DNA of 64,000 nucleotides from an uncultured marine group I thaumarchaeote (GTDB taxonomy: Archaea; Thermoproteota; Nitrososphaeria; Nitrososphaerales; Nitrosopumilaceae), in assembly GCA_902512865.1 (NCBI GenBank), contig CABXKZ010000001.1:33825-97824 (forward strand), read 5' to 3'. The translations under genes and the position numbers were made by a program. The notes under the pieces were generated by a model. The model had not been told where the DNA came from and did no database searches. It saw only the letters and a list, made by a program, of their open reading frames with translations. Within the stretch, counting starts at the first letter, position 1. Each line of letters starts with the position of its first letter. Shown here one piece after another: positions 32,223-41,561 of the stretch.

Positions 32223-34123
32223 CCCATTTCTGTAACTTTACTTGAACCCGTTGGTAATACTCTAACATAATCATCAATTAGAAATATTTTTTTAAATCCC
32301 TCATCTGTTTTATCAAATTCTGCTCTAATCTTTTTTGCAACATCAGACATTGTTGAACCACCTGGTTCAATTACTGCATAACACAAACATTTTTTCTTAA
32401 TTGGTTCTGGCGGGCCACAAACCATCAAATAATTTTCATCTTCTTTAAAAATTCCAACTGCAAGTTTTAGTGATGAAACTTTGATGAAATTTCTTGTACC
32501 ATTAATCATAAATGATCCTTTAGCCATTGACTGTCCTGCTGGTGCACCTTTTTTCACCTGATCGGGGTTGACCCAGAAACTACTCATTCCATATGCAGAT
32601 ATTTGCCATGCACGACTAAAGCAAACTGTAGCATGTGCAACTTCTTCCAAACTTAGTGGAAGTAATTCTTCATCTTCTGCTTTCAGCAAAAAAAACGGTG
32701 AACCATGAACTTCTGCATGAAAGACCTTATCATTATTCTCTAGATATTTTCTAATTATTGCACTATTTGATGAGCTGTCTCTTCCTCCAACTGCTAAAAT
32801 CCCATCTGATGTGAAAAACCATCTATATCTCTCATACCAGCTTTTCTTTCTTACTTCTTTGAATCCAACCGAACCCTTTGCAATTTCTCCTTTTTCAATT
32901 GTTTTTTCTAATTTTTCTTCTGTCTTCTTCATTAATTTCTCAATTGATTTTACTGCACCTTTCTGTTTCTTTGACTCATCAAATAATTTTGAAGCAATTG
33001 TTGGAAGAGATGAATCAGGATCTATCCGAATCTTTGATTCATTAATCTTCATGTAAGGAATCCCTTTCTCACTAATTATTTCTGCATTTTTTTCTTTTAG
33101 TAAAATGGTAATGCTTTCGTCTCTAACATTATGCTGACCTTGTGATGTCATTGTAAAAAGTAAATTTGCAATTTCTGATATTGTTTTGGATTTTTCTATT
33201 ACTACATTGATTGCATTTTTCTGTTCAGTTAATGTTTTTTCTAGAGATTCTATTTTTTTATCAGCTGGACTACTGAATAATGATTTACCCTTTTCTAAAA
33301 TTTCTTCAGTAAATACAGTATCTAATCCTTCATTGAAACTATTTACTTTCTTTGCATTCAAATTATCATCTGAAAACCTTATTGGATATGCATCATGTAC
33401 ATCATCTTCAATTATTACAGATGGATCATGTGGACCTAGTGTTACTTTAGAAATAGTTGATGTAATAATCTCAAACAATGCATCAAACTCCTGTTCTGTA
33501 ATTTCATTACTTGGTTTTTTAGAATCGATTCCTGAGAGTCTGATTATCTCTTCAACATATTTTTTTGGTAAACCTAATCCTCTGCCTATAGTCTTTCCAA
33601 TTCCACTAGAAGAAAATAATTTTCTAAAAGATTCTTTTGTTAAATTTAAAACATCTAGTCCATCTTCTGGAGGTGGAATATAACCTAATCCTACACGAAG
33701 TTGTCTATGTCTTACATCAATTGAATGTAAAAGTGCTAGAATTTTTTTATCACCATTGCACAAAATTATGTTTCCATCTCCAAAAAACTCTATAATTAAG
33801 ATAAACGCTTTTTCAAAATTTGTAAATGTTAGGTAGGCAATTCTTTCAGTTCCAATTTGTTCAATTTTTGTTAATTTTGCTCGTAAAAGATCACTACGAA
33901 GTCGTCTTAGCATCTTATTTGGTTCAATTGTATCAATTTTTTTATCTGTAATCCACATTCCTATGCTGGACACCATTAGCATAATATCTGGTTTTGTTGT
34001 ATGATGCAATTTGAATAAAAGACTATTTCGATTTATTCCCCAAATATTACTTGCATAGTATCCACTGGTCTTCTCCTCTATGTCATTTACAAGATAAACT
34101 AATTCAATTCCAGCAAGAGTCAT
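32219..34123 (-). CDS. NFACT/NEMF-type ribosome quality control protein (aRqcH)
   Basis: A 634-residue homologue of RqcH/Rqc2/NEMF, which binds split 60S/50S subunits with peptidyl-tRNA and extends stalled chains. The N-terminal NFACT-N domain (ELVYLVNDIEEKTSGYYASNIWG) is followed by a coiled-coil arm near residues 285-400. The NFACT-R domain WYERYRWFFTSDGILAVGGRDSSSN and the C-terminal end KGSFMINGTRNFIKV follow. Length is as expected for archaeal forms. It is convergent with the aconitase X operon. Confidence 0.9.
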   Translation of the reverse strand: MTLAGIELVYLVNDIEEKTSGYYASNIWGINRNSLLFKLHHTTKPDIMLMVSSIGMWITDKKIDTIEPNKMLRRLRSDLLRAKLTKIEQIGTERIAYLTFTNFEKAFILIIEFFGDGNIILCNGDKKILALLHSIDVRHRQLRVGLGYIPPPEDGLDVLNLTKESFRKLFSSSGIGKTIGRGLGLPKKYVEEIIRLSGIDSKKPSNEITEQEFDALFEIITSTISKVTLGPHDPSVIIEDDVHDAYPIRFSDDNLNAKKVNSFNEGLDTVFTEEILEKGKSLFSSPADKKIESLEKTLTEQKNAINVVIEKSKTISEIANLLFTMTSQGQHNVRDESITILLKEKNAEIISEKGIPYMKINESKIRIDPDSSLPTIASKLFDESKKQKGAVKSIEKLMKKTEEKLEKTIEKGEIAKGSVGFKEVRKKSWYERYRWFFTSDGILAVGGRDSSSNSAIIRKYLENNDKVFHAEVHGSPFFLLKAEDEELLPLSLEEVAHATVCFSRAWQISAYGMSSFWVNPDQVKKGAPAGQSMAKGSFMINGTRNFIKVSSLKLAVGIFKEDENYLMVCGPPEPIKKKCLCYAVIEPGGSTMSDVAKKIRAEFDKTDEGFKKIFLIDDYVRVLPTGSSKVTEMG

Positions 34124-34219
34124 GGTATTGCACTTTTGTCTGGAAATTATACTCTTACTATTGCCTAGTGACTGCCAAAGATTTTAAACGAGGCATTTCT
34201 GAGTCAACGTAGAAATTCA

Positions 34220-34759
34220 TTGGCAAAGTTCAAAAAAAAGAGATTTACATCTGATAAATCAGATTCTGAGGATGAAAATAACGATATTCCTGAAATTGAA
34301 GCAACAGAAGATGAGAAAAAAGAAATTGCTAAATGGACAACAGAACCTTCTGAAGCAACAGAACCTTCTGAAGCAACAGAACCTTCTGAAGGAAAAGAAT
34401 CTGAGACCAAACCTGACCCTGCTGATGATCCTTTAGACAAGTCTGCAACAAAAAAACTCACAGACAGATTATTTTGGTTAAGAATTGTTGTTGCAATAGC
34501 TGGTGGTGTAATAGCTACATTTGCATTTGAGGATATCGTTGATGTGGAAGAAAAACGTTGGACATCAATCGGTTTTATGATTATGTTGTTTATTGCCACT
34601 GCAATAATTGCCAAATCTTGGAGAATTAAAATTGCAAAAAAGAAAAAATACATTACAACAGGAATTGGTAGTTTTGTATTCATGTATCTATTCTTCTGGA
34701 TATTTACTTACACTGTAGTTAACACTGGCACCAGTCAATCAGTCATTCCAGGTATATAA
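34220..34759 (+). CDS. Membrane protein with acidic repeat linker
   Basis: A 179-residue protein starting at the TTG at 34220. The cytoplasmic first half is highly charged, and holds three tandem copies of the six-residue unit TEPSEA (an 18-base DNA repeat at 34340-34390). Three transmembrane helices follow (about residues 88-105, 115-132 and 150-170). It lies eight bases before cbiT but there is no motif to tie it to cobalamin. The repeat copy number is probably variable. Function unknown. Confidence 0.65.
   Translation: MAKFKKKRFTSDKSDSEDENNDIPEIEATEDEKKEIAKWTTEPSEATEPSEATEPSEGKESETKPDPADDPLDKSATKKLTDRLFWLRIVVAIAGGVIATFAFEDIVDVEEKRWTSIGFMIMLFIATAIIAKSWRIKIAKKKKYITTGIGSFVFMYLFFWIFTYTVVNTGTSQSVIPGI
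34340..34390 (+). repeat. 18-base tandem repeat within a coding region
   Basis: Two exact copies and a third nearly complete copy of ACAGAACCTTCTGAAGCA, encoding the unit TEPSEA in the acidic linker of a membrane protein. In-frame slippage would change linker length without a frameshift. Confidence 0.85.
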
Positions 34760-34766
34760 TTACAAA

Positions 34767-35357
34767 ATGTGGAAATCAAAAACTCCTGGAATTCCAGATG
34801 AAGAATTTGAGAGAACAGAATCTGTACCAATTACTAAAGAAGAGATTCGTGCTATACAAATTAGTAAAGGTAGACTCTCTGCAGGACAAACCGTTTTAGA
34901 TATTGGGTGTGGTAGTGGTTCTGTAACAATAGAAGCTGCAATTCAAGTTGAAGAATCAGGTAAGGTAATTGGTGTTGATATTGATCCTAATGCAATAGAG
35001 CTAACTGAAAAAAACCTAAAAAAATTTGGAATTACAAATTATACGTTAATTGAAGGAAATGCTAAAGATAAAATCTCTGAACTACCTCAAGTAGATACTA
35101 TATTTATTGGTGGAACAGGTGGTGATACAAAAGATATAGTAGAATTATGTCAAAATAAAATTAAATCTGGTGGAAGAATTGTAATTGGTGTTATACTCAT
35201 TGAAACACTTTATTCTGTATTACAAACAATTGAAAAATTAGATTTTGAATCAGTTGATATCACACAAATTACAATTGGAAAAAGTCGAAAGACCAAAACA
35301 GGCACAATGATGCTTGCACGAAACCCAGTAACTGTTATCTCGGCAACAAAAAAATAA
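34767..35357 (+). CDS. cbiT: Cobalt-precorrin-7 C15-methyltransferase/C12-decarboxylase subunit CbiT
   Basis: A 196-residue SAM-dependent methyltransferase of the cobalamin pathway. The start MWKSKTPGIPDEEFERTESVPITKEEIRA matches the family pattern, and the SAM-binding motif is VLDIGCGSGSVTIEAA with the acidic IGVDIDP residue pair. It is first in a run with cbiL (27 bases downstream) and cbiF. In ammonia-oxidising archaea cobalamin synthesis is considered a shared trait. Enzyme assigned from sequence alone. Confidence 0.9.
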   Translation: MWKSKTPGIPDEEFERTESVPITKEEIRAIQISKGRLSAGQTVLDIGCGSGSVTIEAAIQVEESGKVIGVDIDPNAIELTEKNLKKFGITNYTLIEGNAKDKISELPQVDTIFIGGTGGDTKDIVELCQNKIKSGGRIVIGVILIETLYSVLQTIEKLDFESVDITQITIGKSRKTKTGTMMLARNPVTVISATKK

Positions 35358-35384
35358 TCTAGCTTTTTAATTAGGCATAATTTT

Positions 35385-36116
35385 ATGTCTGTTATGTCTC
35401 AATTAACAGGAATCGGTGTGGGTCCGGGCGATCCAGATTTACTTACTGTAAAAGCAGTAAATGCAATTCAAAATGCTGATACTATAATGTGTCCTGCATC
35501 AGCAGAAGATAGACCTAGCATTGCTTTATCAGTTGTTGATTCATTAATTGATAAATCAAAAAATCAAGAAATTGTAAAATTAATTTTTCCAATGACTAAA
35601 GACAAAGATGTTCTTGAATCACACTGGAAAGTAAACTCAAAAATTATGGCAGAAAAAGTTTTGTCAGGAAAAAATGTTGTCTATCTCACAGTTGGTGATC
35701 CATATCTTTACAGTACATGGATCTACATGCACAGAGAAATCAGTCAAAATCATCCTGATATGAAAATTACTGTAATACCTGGAATTGTTTCGATGTTTAC
35801 CTTTGCATCTAAAGTTGGAATAAGTATAGCAGAAGGTGCAGAAAAAGTTGCAATAATTCCATCATGTTATGATCTGAGTTCTGTTAAAGAGATTGCAAAA
35901 CATTCTGAAGTTTTAGTATTTCTTAAAGATGGTCGCTATTTTGATCAAGTGATTGAACTAGTTAGAGAATCTGGATTCCCTGATGATTCTATATTTGCAA
36001 TTGGTCAAGATTTAGGAACAGACAAAGAAATTATTAGAAAATTAAGACTAGGTGATGTAAATGATGACACTCTTACTACAAAGTACTTTTCAATTTTGGT
36101 GATAAAACGTGTCTAA
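35385..36116 (+). CDS. cbiL: Precorrin-2/cobalt-factor II C20-methyltransferase
   Basis: A 243-residue member of the tetrapyrrole methylase family, which adds a methyl group at C20. The N-terminal GIGVGPGDPDLLTVKAV and the middle YLTVGDPYLYSTW and VIPGIVSMFTFASKVG motifs identify it. The ATG at 35385 lies about 22 bases from a TTTTTAATTAGG-like box, so it may be leaderless with its own promoter in addition to read-through from cbiT. It overlaps cbiF by eight bases. Confidence 0.93.
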   Translation: MSVMSQLTGIGVGPGDPDLLTVKAVNAIQNADTIMCPASAEDRPSIALSVVDSLIDKSKNQEIVKLIFPMTKDKDVLESHWKVNSKIMAEKVLSGKNVVYLTVGDPYLYSTWIYMHREISQNHPDMKITVIPGIVSMFTFASKVGISIAEGAEKVAIIPSCYDLSSVKEIAKHSEVLVFLKDGRYFDQVIELVRESGFPDDSIFAIGQDLGTDKEIIRKLRLGDVNDDTLTTKYFSILVIKRV

Positions 36117-36885
36117 GGTATATTTTGTTGGCTGTGGTCCAGGCGACCCTGATTTAATCACAATAAAAGCAAAAAAACTGGTTCAGAAAGCAGATGTCAT
36201 AGTTTATTCAGGCTCATTGATTCCTTCTGAGATTTTGAAATATAATAAAAAAGGAAAAAAACATGATGCAGCAAAACTTGTTCGTGAAGAAATCCTTGAT
36301 TTACTTTTAAAAAATTCAAAAAAAGGAAAAACTGTAGTTAGATTGCATGATGGTGACCCTGCAATTTATGGTGCAATTAGAGAGCAGATTGATAATTTAG
36401 AAAAAGAAGGAATAGAATCAATTGTAGTCCCTGGAGTTACATCATTTTTAGCATCTGCAGCTGCACTTGGAACACAGCTAACTTTACCTGGAATTACACA
36501 AACAATGATTATTACACGTGCAGAATCAAGAACTAAAGTTCCAAAACGTGAAAAAATTTCTGAACTTGCAAAACATCAAGCAACTTTGATTTTTTATCTT
36601 AGTGTTCATTTATTAAATAAAATTACAAAAGAAGCGATCGAAGGTGGATACAAAAAGACCACTCCTGTTGCAGTAGTTTACAAAGCAAGTAGAAAAGATC
36701 AAAAAATTATTCTTGGAACACTTACAGATATAGCAAAAAAAGTTAAAGCTGAAAGAATTACAATGACTGCAATTGTCATAATTGGAGATGTAATAAAACC
36801 AAAATCATATGAATATTCAAAATTATATGATAAAACCTTCTCTCATGGTTTTAGACTAGCAAAGAAATCTAAGAAAAAAGATTAA
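36109..36885 (+). CDS. cbiF: Precorrin-4/cobalt-precorrin-4 C11-methyltransferase
   Basis: A 258-residue tetrapyrrole methylase of the CbiF/CobM type. The N-terminus VYFVGCGPGDPDLITIKAKKLVQKADVIVYSGSL and the TVVRLHDGDPAIYGAIREQ and VPGVTSFLASAAALGTQLTLP segments are typical. It starts with GTG at 36109, eight bases before the upstream stop, which implies translational coupling. A Lys-rich C-terminal tail ends in KKSKKKD. The 3' end overlaps the convergent racemase-like gene by 17 bases. Confidence 0.94.
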   Translation: MSKVYFVGCGPGDPDLITIKAKKLVQKADVIVYSGSLIPSEILKYNKKGKKHDAAKLVREEILDLLLKNSKKGKTVVRLHDGDPAIYGAIREQIDNLEKEGIESIVVPGVTSFLASAAALGTQLTLPGITQTMIITRAESRTKVPKREKISELAKHQATLIFYLSVHLLNKITKEAIEGGYKKTTPVAVVYKASRKDQKIILGTLTDIAKKVKAERITMTAIVIIGDVIKPKSYEYSKLYDKTFSHGFRLAKKSKKKD

Positions 36886-37618
36886 CTTTATTAGAAATTC
36901 CCATACTTTTGAGATTTCTTTGTAGGGCTTTTGGACTTTTTGTTGTGTAAATTGATAATAAATTTCTTGTAGATTTTGGTTTTTCTAGTTTAGAAATTTT
37001 TATTGCAACATCTTCAGCTGGATCTAAAAACTCTACTCCTCTAAAATATTTCTTCAAAAATGGTAAAAGAAATGGAAGATGTGTACTAGATAATGTTGCA
37101 ATCTTAATTTTATTTTCTTTAAACTCATCTTTCAATACTTTTAGTATAGTTTTAACACAATCTCTTTCATGAGTTAGAAATTTTCCACTTTCTACCAATT
37201 CAACTAATTCTGAACAATTTATCTTCAAAACCTCTTCCAAATCACTGAATTGTTCTATGTAATTATCTAATTCTTTACTCTTTGCAACAATTTCTGTTGT
37301 AAGTATTGCAACATTACTTGCTTTCTGAATTTTTTCAAGTGGAGGTAAAACTGTAATTATATTTTTTGGTAATTTTTCTCTGAAAAGTAATGATGGTGTA
37401 TTTGATGCAAGTACTATTACATCAGGATCAAATCTTTCTGAAATTTTTTCAATTGTATCTGTGATTATTTTGTATAATTGTGATTTTGTCTTTGTACCAT
37501 ATGGAAAATTCTTTCTATCTGCTAGATAGATGATATCTGATTTTGTCTTTTTCTGGATTGCTTTAATTATTGATAGAGAACCTAGTCCCGAGTCAAAAAC
37601 AACAATTTTCATCTTCAT
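36869..37618 (-). CDS. Asp/Glu racemase superfamily protein without catalytic cysteines
   Basis: A 249-residue protein that aligns by eye with glutamate racemase (MurI). The start is VVFDSGLGSLSIIKA, with the DSGxG motif, and YLADRKNFPYGTKT matches the DxxxxPYG region. Active racemases use two cysteines, in 'CNT' and 'GCTH'. Here the equivalents are ASNTPS (Ser72) and LSSTHLPF (Ser178). Both are serine, so the usual two-base racemase mechanism cannot work. Archaea also lack a bacterial-type wall that needs D-glutamate. It lies convergent with cbiF, so a link to cobalamin synthesis is possible but speculative. Confidence 0.75.
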   Translation of the reverse strand: MKMKIVVFDSGLGSLSIIKAIQKKTKSDIIYLADRKNFPYGTKTKSQLYKIITDTIEKISERFDPDVIVLASNTPSLLFREKLPKNIITVLPPLEKIQKASNVAILTTEIVAKSKELDNYIEQFSDLEEVLKINCSELVELVESGKFLTHERDCVKTILKVLKDEFKENKIKIATLSSTHLPFLLPFLKKYFRGVEFLDPAEDVAIKISKLEKPKSTRNLLSIYTTKSPKALQRNLKSMGISNKVNLFS

Positions 37619-37704
37619 TCATGCGTAGTTAGTTAGCTAAATTTAGTCTAGTGTTGATCTTATTCCACACTTCTGATTAAGAGCAATTTTTTCGAGACTA
37701 CACA

Positions 37705-38367
37705 ATGCCATCATTCCATAAAACATGGGCACGCCAAGAATCAGCAGGTATATCTGATAAATTTCGTGATACCTTGAAACCTCAAGGAGCACTGAAACCA
37801 AGAATACAGAACGCTGTTAACAAATTACAGGCACAAACTTCTAAGATGGACAGTATGTTAGGAAAACTCGAACAACGAGATCAACAATTATTCCAACGTG
37901 TTGTCACAGCAGTTCAAAACCACGATAAAAGTGCAAGCACTGTTTTATCAAACGAACTAGCAGAAGTTAGAAAAGTAAAGAAAATGCTTGGCGGAGCAAG
38001 AATGTCTTTGGAACAAGTTCAATTAAGACTTTCAACAATTCATGACCTCGGTGATGCAATGGTTGCAATTGGACCTGCAATGGGCACAATGAAGAGCCTA
38101 CAATCATCATTAGGTAAATTCATGCCAGAAGCAGATTCAGAATTGAACGCAATGACCCAGACATTAAATGGACTTATGGTCGACTCAATCTCCGGTGATT
38201 CATTTAACATGGAATCAGATGCATCTAGTGAAGAAACAAATAAAATTCTTCAAGAAGCATCCGCAGTTGCAGAGCAACAAATCGGTGACAAGTTCCCATC
38301 AGTACCTTCACTGGAGCTTCCAACTCAAGAATACAAACAAACAACATCAACTTCTAGTTTTGAGTAG
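37705..38367 (+). CDS. cdvB: CdvB-family ESCRT-III-like protein, paralogue 2
   Basis: A 220-residue ESCRT-III-like protein closely related to the one at 14.65 kb. Shared elements are the KPRI-x2-AV-x2-LQAQ-type basic helix (ALKPRIQNAVNKLQAQTSKMD), the SNELAEVRKVKKML stretch, and RLSTIHDLGDAM. The C-terminal tail again ends in an acidic Ser-rich linker with FPSVPS, a possible MIM2-like docking site for the CdvC ATPase. It starts at the ATG at 37705 after a T-rich promoter region. It stands alone, convergent with the GT2 gene. Two or more CdvB paralogues are common in Nitrososphaerota. Confidence 0.9.
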   Translation: MPSFHKTWARQESAGISDKFRDTLKPQGALKPRIQNAVNKLQAQTSKMDSMLGKLEQRDQQLFQRVVTAVQNHDKSASTVLSNELAEVRKVKKMLGGARMSLEQVQLRLSTIHDLGDAMVAIGPAMGTMKSLQSSLGKFMPEADSELNAMTQTLNGLMVDSISGDSFNMESDASSEETNKILQEASAVAEQQIGDKFPSVPSLELPTQEYKQTTSTSSFE

Positions 38368-38381
38368 TTAGCCTTCTTCCT

Positions 38382-39095
38382 TTATTTTCTACCTATGTAA
38401 CTAATGCACATTGTGATAAATTGCATCATCTCATTACTACCCATTTTTGAACTACCTTCTATTCTGTTTATGAAAACAGTTGGCACCTCTAATCCCTTCA
38501 TATCTAATTGCTTTAGTTGATGTAATACCTCTATTTGAAAGGCAAAACCATCTGATCGTATCTTATCAAAATCAATTTTTTCTAGTGTTTTTTTCCTAAA
38601 CATTCTAAATCCACTAGTTGAATCCTTGATCTCTATTTTTGCACAAACACTTGCAATTGCACCTGCAATAGAATGTGTCATCTTTCTCCACATTCCCCAT
38701 CCTATGACATCTGAACCCTCTACATGTCTACTAGCAACTAAAAAATCAAAATTTTTTATCTTCTCTAACATGTTTGGAATCTCACTAGGTTGATGTGAAT
38801 GATCTGCATCCATCTGAACAATTAATTCTGAATCCAATTTTTCCAAGACATATCTGAATCCTTCTTTGTATGCTGCGCCTAATCCCATCTTTTTTGGTCT
38901 TTGTATAACTGTGATCTTTTCATACTTGTCTCCTAGTTCCCTAACAATGTCTGCAGTTCCATCTGGGGACGAATCATCAATAATTAAAACATCCAATTTT
39001 TCAACTAATTGTTTGATCTTTTCAAATAACTCTTTGATTAAACTTGGAATGGTTTCTGCTTCATTATACGTAGGAATCACAATTGCTAGTTTCAT
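38382..39095 (-). CDS. Family 2 glycosyltransferase, dolichol-phosphate mannose synthase-like
   Basis: A 237-residue GT-A protein without transmembrane segments. Its order of motifs is VIPTYNEAETIPSL, then IDDSSPDGTADIV, QMDADHSHQPSEIP (the DxD-type metal site) and SGFRMFRKKTLE. This order is typical of Dpm1, which transfers a sugar to dolichyl phosphate for protein N-glycosylation. The GtrA-like protein at 13.3 kb is a common flippase partner. The exact sugar cannot be deduced. Confidence 0.88.
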   Translation of the reverse strand: MKLAIVIPTYNEAETIPSLIKELFEKIKQLVEKLDVLIIDDSSPDGTADIVRELGDKYEKITVIQRPKKMGLGAAYKEGFRYVLEKLDSELIVQMDADHSHQPSEIPNMLEKIKNFDFLVASRHVEGSDVIGWGMWRKMTHSIAGAIASVCAKIEIKDSTSGFRMFRKKTLEKIDFDKIRSDGFAFQIEVLHQLKQLDMKGLEVPTVFINRIEGSSKMGSNEMMQFITMCISYIGRK

Positions 39096-39126
39096 AAAAT
39101 TTCATCAATATCTTAAAAGAAATATC

Positions 39127-40584
39127 TTATGGATATGCTGTCTCTTTAGCAAGAATTGTCTCCAATTCTGAAATATTGACACGATCTTGAGCCATATCAT
39201 CTCTCCTGCGAATGGTCACTGTATTGTCTTCTTTTGTTTGATGGTCGACAGTTATTGCAAATGGTGCCCCAATCTCATCCAATCTTCTATACCTTCTGCC
39301 AATGGCACCTGAATGATCCAAAAATGAATCAAATTTTGTTCTAATCAGACGATAAACCTCATCTGTCTTTTCTGCCAATCCATCTTTTTTCACCAATGAT
39401 AAAACTCCTACATGAGTTGGAGCTAAATATGGCTTGATTGACAGAACCATTCTCTCATTTTCCTTATCTTCTCTTAGTGAATGCTCTAAAATTGTGTAAA
39501 GACTTCTATCAATTCCCATCGAAATTTCAAACACATGTGGTAAAACTTTGTCGTCATTGTCCATAACTTCAAACTTTTCTTTACTCATCTTTGCATGACT
39601 TGATAAATCATAATCAGATCTATAGTTACATGCTACCAACTCTAACCATCCGATTGTCGTGTTTACTTCAAAATCAAATGCGACATCTGCATAGAATGCT
39701 TTTTCTTTCTCTCCAAGCTTTCTAAATCTGCTTTTCTCCATATCAATTCCAGTCTTTTCATAAAATTCTGTTAGCAGTCCAAGATAATATGCAACAAACT
39801 TGTTTGGGATCACTCCTTTTTCTACTGCCTCTTTACAAGTCATCACTTGTATGCCATCTGAAATTTGTATTCGTAATGTTGTATTTTCAATCTCTGAGAA
39901 TTTTTCTAACTCATTTAATTTTCCTGGATTGCAAAAAACTTCAATCTCTGCTTGATAAAACTCTCTTAATCTCAAAAGACTTTGTCTAGGTGCGATCTCA
40001 TTTCTAAAGCTTTTACCTACTTGTGCTATTCCTAACGGAAGCTTTCCACGCATAGTCTTGAACAATCTTGGAAAATCGACAAATATTGATTGACATGTTT
40101 CTGGTCGAAGATATGCTTCTACATCTTCAGGACCAATCCCAACTCTAAACATCATGTTGAATTTTTTTACTGCATCAAACTCTCCTTTGCATTTTGTACA
40201 CACAATATTTTTTTCTTGAATCATTTTATCAAAGTCTTCTAAATCTGCACTTTCTGGAATCTCTACGTTTGCAATCTCTGCAATTAATTTATCAGCTCTA
40301 AATGTCAGTCCACATTTCTTACACTTTATGATTGGATCTGCAAAATTTCCTAGATGACCTGATGCCTCAAAGACTGACTTTGACATTATCTGTGAGCCGT
40401 CAATTTCAAGCATTCTGTCTCTTCTTACTAATTCTCTTCTCCACAATTCAAGGAACTTGTTTTTCACACTTACGCCTGTTGGGCCATATTCCCAAAAACC
40501 TGCTTGTGCATCGCCATATACCTCACAACTTGGAAAATAAAACGCTCTTTCAAGTGCAAGCTTCATGACGCTTTCGTAATTCAT
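39127..40584 (-). CDS. glyS: Glycyl-tRNA synthetase
   Basis: Class II synthetase of the archaeal/eukaryotic alpha2 type (485 residues). The N-terminal part reads ERAFYFPSCEVYGDAQAGFWEYGPTGVSVKNKF. Motif 2 is visible around FRNEIAPRQSLLRLREFYQAEIE, and motif 3 around FEISMGIDRSLYTIL. A CKKCGLTF...CTKCKGEF zinc insert is present (about residues 85-140). The C-terminal anticodon-binding domain starts with APTHVGVLSLVKK. It charges tRNA-Gly; tRNA-Gly(CCC) is encoded in this window at 48.15 kb. Confidence 0.96.
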   Translation of the reverse strand: MNYESVMKLALERAFYFPSCEVYGDAQAGFWEYGPTGVSVKNKFLELWRRELVRRDRMLEIDGSQIMSKSVFEASGHLGNFADPIIKCKKCGLTFRADKLIAEIANVEIPESADLEDFDKMIQEKNIVCTKCKGEFDAVKKFNMMFRVGIGPEDVEAYLRPETCQSIFVDFPRLFKTMRGKLPLGIAQVGKSFRNEIAPRQSLLRLREFYQAEIEVFCNPGKLNELEKFSEIENTTLRIQISDGIQVMTCKEAVEKGVIPNKFVAYYLGLLTEFYEKTGIDMEKSRFRKLGEKEKAFYADVAFDFEVNTTIGWLELVACNYRSDYDLSSHAKMSKEKFEVMDNDDKVLPHVFEISMGIDRSLYTILEHSLREDKENERMVLSIKPYLAPTHVGVLSLVKKDGLAEKTDEVYRLIRTKFDSFLDHSGAIGRRYRRLDEIGAPFAITVDHQTKEDNTVTIRRRDDMAQDRVNISELETILAKETAYP

Positions 40585-40625
40585 ACTACAACTCTAAAAC
40601 AATCATGGAATAAATGCGTAATTAC

Positions 40626-41465
40626 TCACGCAAGTGACTTTGCCTTTCTAATGTTCTCAAAGTCATCTCTTATGTCATCTATAGGTGTCTCTAATACGAT
40701 TGGAATCTTATTCTCATTCATCATCTTTATCATCTCTGATAGCCCTTCATTTCCAATTTCTCCTAATCCAATGTGATTATGTCTGTCCAAATTGGAATTT
40801 AACTCTCCCTTGGAATCATTAAGATGTAAAATTTTCAAATTTTCTATTCCAACTGTCTCATCAAACTCCTTCATTGTTTTTTTTGCTGCCTCTTTTGTTC
40901 TCAAGTCATATCCTGCAACAAATGCATGGCATGTATCTAAGCAAACACCAAATTTTTTTGAGGGTTTGCATTTTGAAAAAATCTCTGCTAATTGTTTAAA
41001 ATCAGAACCAACAGAATTCTTTTGTCCTGCTGTGTTCTCAAGTAAAATCATTACATCAGCCTTTGTCTTTGCAACTTCATTTAGTGCGTTTGTAAGTCTC
41101 TTTATTCCATTTTCTTCACCGGAGCCTTTGTGACTTCCAAGATGAGTTACAAGATACGGAATTCCAAGCTTGTCACATCTTTCCACTTCTTTAATCATTG
41201 ATTTGATTGATTTTTCATATCCTTCATCTTCTGGTGTTGAAAGATTTGGTAAATATGGCATGTGAGCACAAGTTGCCATTCTGTCAATATCGGAATCTGA
41301 TAATTTTTCTTTAAACTTTTCAGCATCATTAGGATCCACATCTTTTGCAAACCAACTTCGTGGGTTTCTGGTAAATATCTGAAACGCTGAGCACTCTCTT
41401 TCAACTGCATTATCTACTGATCTGTCTAAAGAGCCAGATATGGATACATGGGCACCAATCTGCAT
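40626..41465 (-). CDS. nfo: Endonuclease IV
   Basis: Zinc-dependent AP endonuclease of about 279 residues with the TIM-barrel start IGAHVSISGSLDRSVDNA. Metal ligands lie in MPYLPNLSTPEDEGYEKS, VTHLGSHKGSG, LLENTAGQK, GVCLDTCHAFVAGYDL and HLNDSKGELNSNLDRHNHIGLGEIG, all typical. An in-frame ATG at 41483 would add MNCRNN; I prefer the ATG at 41465 that immediately precedes the conserved barrel strand. It follows glyS upstream with a short spacer on the same strand. Confidence 0.95.
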   Translation of the reverse strand: MQIGAHVSISGSLDRSVDNAVERECSAFQIFTRNPRSWFAKDVDPNDAEKFKEKLSDSDIDRMATCAHMPYLPNLSTPEDEGYEKSIKSMIKEVERCDKLGIPYLVTHLGSHKGSGEENGIKRLTNALNEVAKTKADVMILLENTAGQKNSVGSDFKQLAEIFSKCKPSKKFGVCLDTCHAFVAGYDLRTKEAAKKTMKEFDETVGIENLKILHLNDSKGELNSNLDRHNHIGLGEIGNEGLSEMIKMMNENKIPIVLETPIDDIRDDFENIRKAKSLA

Positions 41466-41561
41466 ATTATTTCTACAATTCATTATAATTTAAACTAGAG
41501 ATCTACTGGAAATACTAATTTTTTAATTGCAATTTTTAAACTAAGTTGGTGCACTATTGTT

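Noticed and set aside
34204..34683. Minus-strand frame with SEGSVA repeats
   Set aside because: It mirrors the TEPSEA repeat region of the plus-strand membrane protein gene and has no independent support.
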